Below are positions 62,199 to 64,000 of a DNA stretch of 64,000 nucleotides, in pieces. The notes beneath the pieces are model-generated. The model was not told the origin of the DNA, searched no databases, and was given only the letters and a program-made list of their open reading frames with translations. Source of the DNA: Altibacter sp. HG106 (GTDB lineage: Bacteria > Bacteroidota > Bacteroidia > Flavobacteriales > Flavobacteriaceae); contig NZ_JAQQTD010000005.1 in the NCBI RefSeq assembly GCF_028561755.1, forward strand, positions 1 to 64,000. Reading direction: 5' to 3'. A program made the position numbers and the translations under genes. How positions within the stretch are numbered: the stretch's first letter is position 1; every line of letters starts with the position of its first letter.

Positions 62199-63464
62199 GT
62201 GAATCGGAAAACTATTTATATCGTTCTTTTTGTGATTTCGGTCTTGGGGTTGTTTGTCATCCAATACCAATATCTGCGCATCTCTTTAAATTTAGCGAAA
62301 GTTCAATTCGACCGAAAGATCGCTGAGGCGGGCGCTGCCATGCAAGAAGACCTGCAAACTCAAAACCAACTCACGTTTTTACTGGCACAAGGTCTTACAA
62401 ATAACACCCAATACTTTAAACTGAGTAGCGATAGTCTGGCAGATGCCTCCCGACATTTTTTAGATGACTTTGTTACGCAACGATTGAATGAAAAGGGGGT
62501 TGAAGCAACACATTCCTACCGATTGTTTACCCGAGACAGTACCTATTACCTAAAAGCCCCTAGAGAAATTGATCTGGCCGAAGGTGTTAACGCCTACACC
62601 TTTGAGCTTAGCGGATATTTACCTGAGAGACTCGGACAAAAAGTGTATCTCGAATTGCAGTTTGTGGCCCTGAATCGTTATTTTCTCTTTCAACTTAACG
62701 GCCTGATCATTCCAGGCTTGCTTTTTAGTCTCATCATTATTTTAGTGGTTATCTGGGTACTTCGATCGTTTTATTGGCAGCGAAAGATCATCACCACTAC
62801 GAATGAATTTATCAATAATCTAACACACGAATTGAAAACGCCGGTATTTGCGATTGGGATTGCGACGAAATTGCTTCAAAAAGATGCTTCGGAAGCCCAG
62901 GAACCTGTCATTCAGAGTATTCGACAACAAACAGAACGCCTTAAGCTGCATATCGAAAAAGTATTGGACCTGGCTCGAATTGAATCACGGAAGCGGTATT
63001 TTAATCTCATAGTTGTCGATTTCAAACCCAATATAGAAGCCGTGTGTACTACCTTTAAGGCTATGGCAGCCCTAGAGAATATTCCCTTTCACTATTCCCT
63101 TTCCAAGGAAGCGTTTCCAATTAAAGCAGAACCGGTACATTTGGAAAATGCGCTTCAGAATCTCTTAGACAATGCTAAGAAATACGGGCAGGAAAGTGCC
63201 ATTTCATTAGCGGCAAACATTATAGGAAATCATCTTACGATTGCAATAACGGATGAAGGTCCGGGGATTTCAGTTTCAGAACAGAAAAAAGTATTTCAAA
63301 AATATTACAGAGGTTCTCAAGAGAGTCAGAATAGGGTATCCGGCTACGGCTTAGGACTCAGTTACGTGAAAGAAGTAATTAAAAAACACAATGGCACTTT
63401 GAAGCTACAAAGTGAGCTGCAACGAGGTACAACGGTAATTATAAGAATTCCAATCCATGAGTAA
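62199..63464 (+). CDS. Sensor histidine kinase
   Basis: A 421-residue membrane kinase with helices at about 5-24 and 165-188 enclosing a 140-residue periplasmic sensor of unknown ligand. No HAMP domain is evident. The phosphorylated His is about H210 in NNLTHELKTPVFAIG. The ATPase boxes are NALQNLLDNAKKYG (N), TDEGPGIS (G1) and GYGLGLSYVKEV (G2). The start is GTG at 62199 (MNRKTIYIVLFVIS), directly before the first helix. It overlaps the response regulator gene by 8 bases, so both are made together. Confidence 0.93.
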   Translation: MNRKTIYIVLFVISVLGLFVIQYQYLRISLNLAKVQFDRKIAEAGAAMQEDLQTQNQLTFLLAQGLTNNTQYFKLSSDSLADASRHFLDDFVTQRLNEKGVEATHSYRLFTRDSTYYLKAPREIDLAEGVNAYTFELSGYLPERLGQKVYLELQFVALNRYFLFQLNGLIIPGLLFSLIIILVVIWVLRSFYWQRKIITTTNEFINNLTHELKTPVFAIGIATKLLQKDASEAQEPVIQSIRQQTERLKLHIEKVLDLARIESRKRYFNLIVVDFKPNIEAVCTTFKAMAALENIPFHYSLSKEAFPIKAEPVHLENALQNLLDNAKKYGQESAISLAANIIGNHLTIAITDEGPGISVSEQKKVFQKYYRGSQESQNRVSGYGLGLSYVKEVIKKHNGTLKLQSELQRGTTVIIRIPIHE

Positions 63465-64000
63465 TAACACCCACACATTACTATTAGTAGAAGACGATAA
63501 AACGGTGGGGTACCTCCTTTCGGAATATCTAAAAATGAATGGTTTTTCTGTTACCTGGTCACCCACCGCAGCGGATGCCTTGAAAAAACTGCAAGAAGGT
63601 CATTTTCATCTCGCTATTCTCGATGTGATGCTTCCCGATAGCGACGGGTTTGCCCTCGCTGAAAAAATTAAAGAACAGCGCCCCGAGCTCTCGTTCCTTT
63701 TTCTTACCGCTCGCTCACTTAAGGTGGATGTGCTGAAAGGGTTTGCCGCCGGAGCCGTAGATTATCTGAAGAAACCAATAGACGAGGAAGAGTTAGTAGT
63801 ACGAATCAAAACGTTATTGGCGAGAATCGGTGCGGAAGGACCTAAAAAAATCAACAACGATTACGCTATTGGACAATATGTACTTCTTCCGCGTAAACAA
63901 GAACTAGTCTTTCAGGAACAATCGCAATCCCTCACGAAACGAGAAACGGCTATCCTAGCCCTACTTGCGGCTCACCCCAATGAATTGTGCAGCTATCAAC
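63457..64000 (+). CDS. OmpR-family response regulator, cut by the window edge
   Basis: The visible 181 codons start with ATG 63457, inside the kinase's last codons. The receiver domain has the acidic pair in LLLVEDDKT, the phosphorylated Asp56 in HLAILDVMLPDSDG, the Thr in FLFLTARS and the Lys in DYLKKPID. The start of a winged-helix domain follows (LTKRETAILALLAAHPNELCSY), which places it in the OmpR/PhoB class. It is the cognate regulator of the upstream kinase. The C-terminus lies beyond position 64000. Confidence 0.93.
   Translation, partial: MSNNTHTLLLVEDDKTVGYLLSEYLKMNGFSVTWSPTAADALKKLQEGHFHLAILDVMLPDSDGFALAEKIKEQRPELSFLFLTARSLKVDVLKGFAAGAVDYLKKPIDEEELVVRIKTLLARIGAEGPKKINNDYAIGQYVLLPRKQELVFQEQSQSLTKRETAILALLAAHPNELCSYQ

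Overview
The window reads as a chromosomal segment of a marine-type Flavobacteriaceae bacterium (phylum Bacteroidota). The evidence is a very large secreted protein with a C-terminal type IX secretion sorting domain, a gldF-gldG gliding-motility pair, several Bacteroidota-restricted families (DUF4294, DUF6090, DUF6326), and promoters that fit the Bacteroidota -7 element TAnnTTTG. Shine-Dalgarno sequences are weak. No integrase, transposase, CRISPR array or tRNA gene was found. The left edge seems to hold the leader of an rRNA operon running out of the window on the minus strand.

Layout. 0.4-10 kb: housekeeping and envelope genes (DUF4294, M42 peptidase, topoisomerase IB, a lipoprotein, an MBOAT/SGNH acylation pair, an alanine:sodium symporter, a PagL-like outer-membrane protein). 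10.2-18.1 kb: one 2634-residue parallel beta-helix surface protein made of 15 repeat units, with a visible three-unit higher-order duplication. 18.4-27 kb: conserved core (purC, phoH, SAM hydrolase, ABM protein, gldF, gldG, dnaN, DUF4870, mnmE). 27.3-32.1 kb: a cluster of secreted, partly cysteine-rich proteins of unknown function ending in an OmpA-type lipoprotein. 32-39 kb: accessory genes (DUF5694, small membrane proteins, a beta-lactamase-like serine hydrolase, an AraC regulator, DUF6090). 39.2-44.4 kb: a visibly AT-rich island with DUF2130 and a tight three-gene operon SIR2 - HerA - KTSC, which is an anti-phage SIR2-HerA module with an extra small KTSC-domain gene; short similar sequences occur on both sides of it. 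44.4-46.1 kb: a HupE/UreJ and DUF4198 metal-uptake pair.

46.9-57 kb: a complete-looking molybdenum cofactor block. moeA, a TSUP transporter, moaD, moeB with rhodanese, moaE, a moaC-mogA fusion and moaA run on the plus strand. Convergent to them are a MocA-like cytidylyltransferase, XdhC and the two subunits of a xanthine-dehydrogenase-family enzyme, which are probably the consumers of the cofactor. 57-60.7 kb: cysteine dioxygenase diverges from a PLP decarboxylase plus sodium:solute symporter, a likely cysteine sulfinate/hypotaurine cassette. 60.7-64 kb: an outer-membrane beta-barrel gene diverges from a two-component system (response regulator cut by the right edge). A 35-codon signal-peptide-like small ORF and two 11-bp-spaced direct repeats lie in the gap between them.

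The best candidates for something undescribed are the KTSC gene as third member of the SIR2-HerA operon with its flanking repeats, the secreted cysteine-rich/OmpA cluster, and the small ORF plus operator-like repeats ahead of the two-component system.
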